From: Lepturacanthus savala
Lineage: Eukaryota > Chordata > Actinopteri > Scombriformes > Trichiuridae
DNA length: 64,000 nucleotides
Direction: 5' to 3'
NCBI GenBank assembly: GCA_030544235.1
Contig: CM060461.1
Span: 1-64,000, forward strand
The notes beneath the pieces are model-generated. The model ran no database searches. It had not been told where the DNA came from and saw only the letters and a program-made list of their open reading frames with translations. The translations under genes were made by a program, and so were the position numbers. Shown here in pieces: positions 60,401 through 64,000 of the stretch; position 1 is the first letter of the stretch; every line of letters begins with the position of its first letter.

Positions 60401-63400
60401 AAAAGCTATTGTTTTCATGTGGTTTGTGTTTTAAAGTTTTTATTGCTCCATATGCATTCTCTCGGTCGGAAGAGCACAAAAAGACAAAATGCTATGTAGG
60501 CCTACATCAGTACAATATTTTTACAGAAAATCTTATTTACCTTTTATTTTATGTGAAATGGTATACTTTTGGATCAGAAATTCAATTGGAAAAGCTATTG
60601 TTTTCATGTGGTTTGTGTTTTAAAGTTTTTATTGCTCCATATGCATTCTCTCGGTCTGAAGAGCACAAAAAGACAAAATGCTATGTAGGCCTAAATCAGT
60701 ACAATATTTTTACAGAAAATCTTATTTACCTTTTACTTTATGTGAAATGGTATACTTTTGGATCAGAAATTCACTTGGAAAATCTATTGTTTTCATGTGG
60801 TTTGTGTTTTAAAGTTTTTATTGCTCCATATGCATTCTCTCGGTCGGAAGAGCACAAAAAGACAAAATGCTATGTAGGCCTACATCAGTACAATATTTTT
60901 ACAGAAAATCTTATTTACCTTTTACTATATGTAAAATGGTATAGTTTTGGATCAGAAATTCACCTGGAAAAGCTATTGTTTTCATGTGGTTTGAGTTTTA
61001 AAGTTTTTATTGCTCCATATACATTCTCTCGGTCGGAAGAGCACAAAAAGACAAAATGCTATGTAGGCCTAAATCAGTACAATATTTTTACAGAAAATCT
61101 TATTTACCTTTTACTATATGTAAAATGGTATAGTTTTGGATCAGAAATTCACCTGGAAAAGCTATTGTTTTCATGTGGTTTGAGTTTTAAAGTTTTTATT
61201 GCTCCATATGCATTCTCTCGGTCGGAGGAGCACAAAAAGACAAAATGCTATGTAGGCCTACATCAGTACAATATTTTTACAGAACATCTTATTTACCTTT
61301 TATTTTATGTGAAATGGTATAGCTTGGGATCAGAAATTCACCTGGAAAAGCAATTGTTTTCATTTGGTTTGAGTTTTAAAGTTTTTATTGCTCCATATGC
61401 ATTCTCTCGGTCTGAAGAGCACAAAAAGACAAAATGCTATGTAGGCCTAAATCAGTACAATATTTTTACAGAAAATCTTATTTACCTTTTACTTTATGTG
61501 AAATGGTATACTTTTGGATCAGAAATTCACTTGGAAAAGCTATTGTTTTCATGTGGTTTGTGTTTTAAAGTTTTTATTGCTCCATATGCATTCTCTCGGT
61601 CGGAAGAGCACAAAAAGACAAAATGCTATGTAGGCCTACATCAGTACAATATTTTTACAGGACATCTTATTTACCTTTTATTTTATGTGAAATGGTATAG
61701 TTTGGGATCAGAAATTCACCTGGAAAAGCAATTGTTTTCATTTGGTTTGAGTTTTAAAGTTTTTATTGCTCCATATGCATTCTCTCGGTCTGAAGAGCAC
61801 AAAAAGACAAAATGCTATGTAGGCCTAAATCAGTACAATATTTTTACAGAACATCTTATTTACCTTTTATTTTATGTGAAATGGTATAGTTTTGGATCAG
61901 AAATTCACCTGGAAAAGCTATTGTTTTCATGTGGTTTGTGTTTTAAAGTTTTTATTGCTCCATATGCATTCTCTCGGTCGGAAGAGCACAAAAAGACAAA
62001 ATGCTATGTAGGCCTACATCAGTACAATATTTTTACAGAACATCTTATTTACCTTTTATTTTATGTGAAATGGTATAGTTTGGGATCAGAAATTCACCTG
62101 GAAAAGCAATTGTTTTCATTTGGTTTGAGTTTTAAAGTTTTTATTGCTCCATATGCATTCTCTCGGTCTGAAGAGCACAAAAAGACAAAATGCTATGTAG
62201 GCCTAAATCAGTACAATATTTTTACAGAACATCTTATTTACCTTTTATTTTATGTGAAATGGTATAGTTTTGGATCAGAAATTCACCTGGAAAAGCTATT
62301 GTTTTCATGTGGTTTGTGTTTTAAAGTTTTTATTGCTCCATATGCATTCTCTCGGTCGGAAGAGCACAAAAAGACAAAATGCTATGTAGGCCTACATCAG
62401 TACAATATTTTTACAGAAAATCGTATTTACCTTTTATTTTATGTGAAATGGTATACTTTTGGATCAGAAATTCAATTGGAAAAGCTATTGTTTTCATGTG
62501 GTTTGTGTTTTAAAGTTTTTATTGCTCCATATGCATTCTCTCGGTCTGAAGAGCACAAAAAGACAAAATGCTATGTAGGCCTACATCAGTACAATATTTT
62601 TACAGAAAATCTTATTTACCTTTTATTTTATGTGAAATGGTATACTTTTGGATCAGAAGTTCACTTGGAAAAGCTATTGTTTTCATGTGGTTTGTGTTTT
62701 AAAGTTTTTATTGCTCCATAGGCATTCTCTCGGTCGGAAGAGCACAAAAAGACAAAATGCTATGTAGGCCTACATCAGTACAATATTTTTACAGAAAATC
62801 TTATTTGCCTTTTACTTTATGTGAAATGGTATACTTTTGGATCAGAAATTCACTTGGAAAATCTATTGTTTTCATGTGGTTTGTGTCTTAAAGTTTTTAT
62901 TGCTCCATATGCATTCTCTCGGTCGGAAGAGCACAAAAAGACAAAATGCTATGTAGGCCTACATCAGTACAATATTTTTACAGAAAATCTTATTTACCTT
63001 TTACTATATGTAAAATGGTATAGTTTTGGATCAGAAATTCACCTGGAAAAGCTATTGTTTTCATGTGGTTTGAGTTTTAAAGTTTTTATTGCTCCATATA
63101 CATTCTCTCGGTCGGAAGAGCACAAAAAGACAAAATGCTATGTAGGCCTAAATCAGTACAATATTTTTACAGAAAATCTTATTTACCTTTTACTATATGT
63201 AAAATGGTATAGTTTTGGATCAGAAATTCACCTGGAAAAGCTATTGTTTTCATGTGGTTTGAGTTTTAAAGTTTTTATTGCTCCATATGCATTCTCTCGG
63301 TCGGAGGAGCACAAAAAGACAAAATGCTATGTAGGCCTACATCAGTACAATATTTTTACAGAACATCTTATTTACCTTTTATTTTATGTGAAATGGTATA

Positions 63401-64000
63401 GCTTGGGATCAGAAATTCACCTGGAAAAGCAATTGTTTTCATTTGGTTTGAGTTTTAAAGTTTTTATTGCTCCATATGCATTCTCTCGGTCTGAAGAGCA
63501 CAAAAAGACAAAATGCTATGTAGGCCTAAATCAGTACAATATTTTTACAGAAAATCTTATTTACCTTTTATTTTATGTGAAATGGTATAGTTTTGGATCA
63601 GAAATTCACCTGGAAAATCTATTGTTTTCATGTGGTTTGTGTTTTAAAGTTTTTATTGCTCCATATGCATTCTCTCGGTCGGAAGAGCACAAAAAGACAA
63701 AATGCTATGTAGGCCTACATCAGTACAATATTTTTACAGAAAATCTTATTTACCTTTTATTTTATGTGAAATGGTATACTTTTGGATCAGAAGTTCACTT
63801 GGAAAAGCTATTGTTTTCATGTGGTTTGTGTTTTAAAGTTTTTATTGCTCCATAGGCATTCTCTCGGTCGGAAGAGCACAAAAAGACAAAATGCTATGTA
63901 GGCCTACATCAGTACAATATTTTTACAGAAAATCTTATTTACCTTTTATTTTATGTGAAATGGTATAGTTTTGGATCAGAAATTCACCTGGAAAAGCTAC
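39483..64000 (+). repeat. 189-bp satellite, right arm, second block (about 130 monomers, runs off the window)
   Basis: Same monomer and orientation as before the LINE. Recurrent variants include ATTCAATTGG (42631, 44143, 46222, 48300, 50568, 53024, 55857, 58502, 60580, 62470), CATTTGG, GGAGGAGCAC and AACATCTTATT. A monomer with a one-base deletion (ACAGAAATCTTACTTATC) recurs before 41659, 46572, 50918, 53374, 56963 and 59608, at spacings of 26, 23, 13, 19 and 14 monomers. TAG at the APYAF Tyr codon recurs, for example at 40424, 45715, 49494, 54594, 57995, 62719 and 63853. The last base is inside a monomer, so the array continues. Confidence 0.95.
41659..45717 (+). other. longest satellite-derived open frame (1352 codons), not scored as a gene
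   Basis: It consists of about 21 uninterrupted 63-codon units of the satellite. The ATG is the MKCYSFG position of the frameshifted marker monomer and the end is the TAG at the APYAF Tyr codon. Each unit has three Cys and a hydrophobic stretch (ENLIYLLLYV). Comparable frames occur at 31481-33469, 46572-49496, 50918-53377 and 59608-62721. I see no promoter, splice signal set or unrelated flanking domain. Most variable sites change the amino acid. The open frame is best explained by a monomer length divisible by three and recent homogenisation. Confidence 0.7.

Noticed and set aside
23757..64000. Dozens of long open frames as real protein genes
   Set aside because: They are all reads of one 63-codon satellite unit, in both arm orientations. 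They end at recurrent satellite variants and lack promoters, introns or other domains.
26503..64000. CRISPR-like direct repeat array
   Set aside because: The whole 189-bp unit repeats with no unique spacers, and the genome is eukaryotic.

Overview
The window looks like teleost fish nuclear DNA. It carries a typical fish mixture of transposable elements: L1/Tx1, L2, Rex1/CR1-like and RTE/Expander-like LINEs, a tRNA-headed SINE, hAT-type MITEs, piggyBac and a Helitron. It also has spliced pseudogenes with GT/AG introns, and no operons or bacterial signals. Family names rest on protein motifs recognised by eye; no database search was made.

Layout. 1-960: noncoding, with a possible 5' exon ending in a splice donor at 261. 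960-8150: a decayed minus-strand L1 element, broken by a nearly intact full-length L2 LINE (about 1174-4410) and by a 785-bp hAT-like MITE (5405-6189). 8597-10868: a minus-strand pseudogene of an unnamed C2H2 zinc-finger, transposase-like family. 10880-15531: a multi-exon minus-strand pseudogene of a multi-copy fish family (SAMD3-like by memory), with an internally deleted piggyBac relic in one intron that itself holds a second hAT-like MITE (13441-13973). 16.6-16.75 kb: short tandem repeats. 17.5-21.33 kb: a plus-strand Helitron relic in which spliced SGNH-like exons, a cysteine-protease-like segment and charged repeats are joined directly to the Walker B part of a Pif1-type helicase. 22.69-23.37 kb: the 3' end of a Rex1/CR1-like LINE.

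23.76-64.0 kb is one satellite array with a 189-bp monomer, running off the right edge. About 12 monomers lie in minus orientation (23757-26487), then the array flips near 26.49 kb and about 180 monomers follow in plus orientation. Since 189 is 63 codons and one frame lacks stops, the array reads as very long pseudo-proteins (up to 1352 codons). Sequence variants show higher-order repeats of 2, 5, 9, 13 and 14 monomers and irregular longer blocks. A SINE (24978-25346) and an RTE/Expander-like LINE with an uninterrupted 1083-codon frame (36123-39482) have inserted into the array with clear target-site duplications.

No normal host protein-coding gene is convincingly intact here. The two intact long frames outside the satellite are retrotransposon proteins. 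The window reads as a pericentromeric or otherwise heterochromatic region: a nest of elements beside a recently homogenised satellite.
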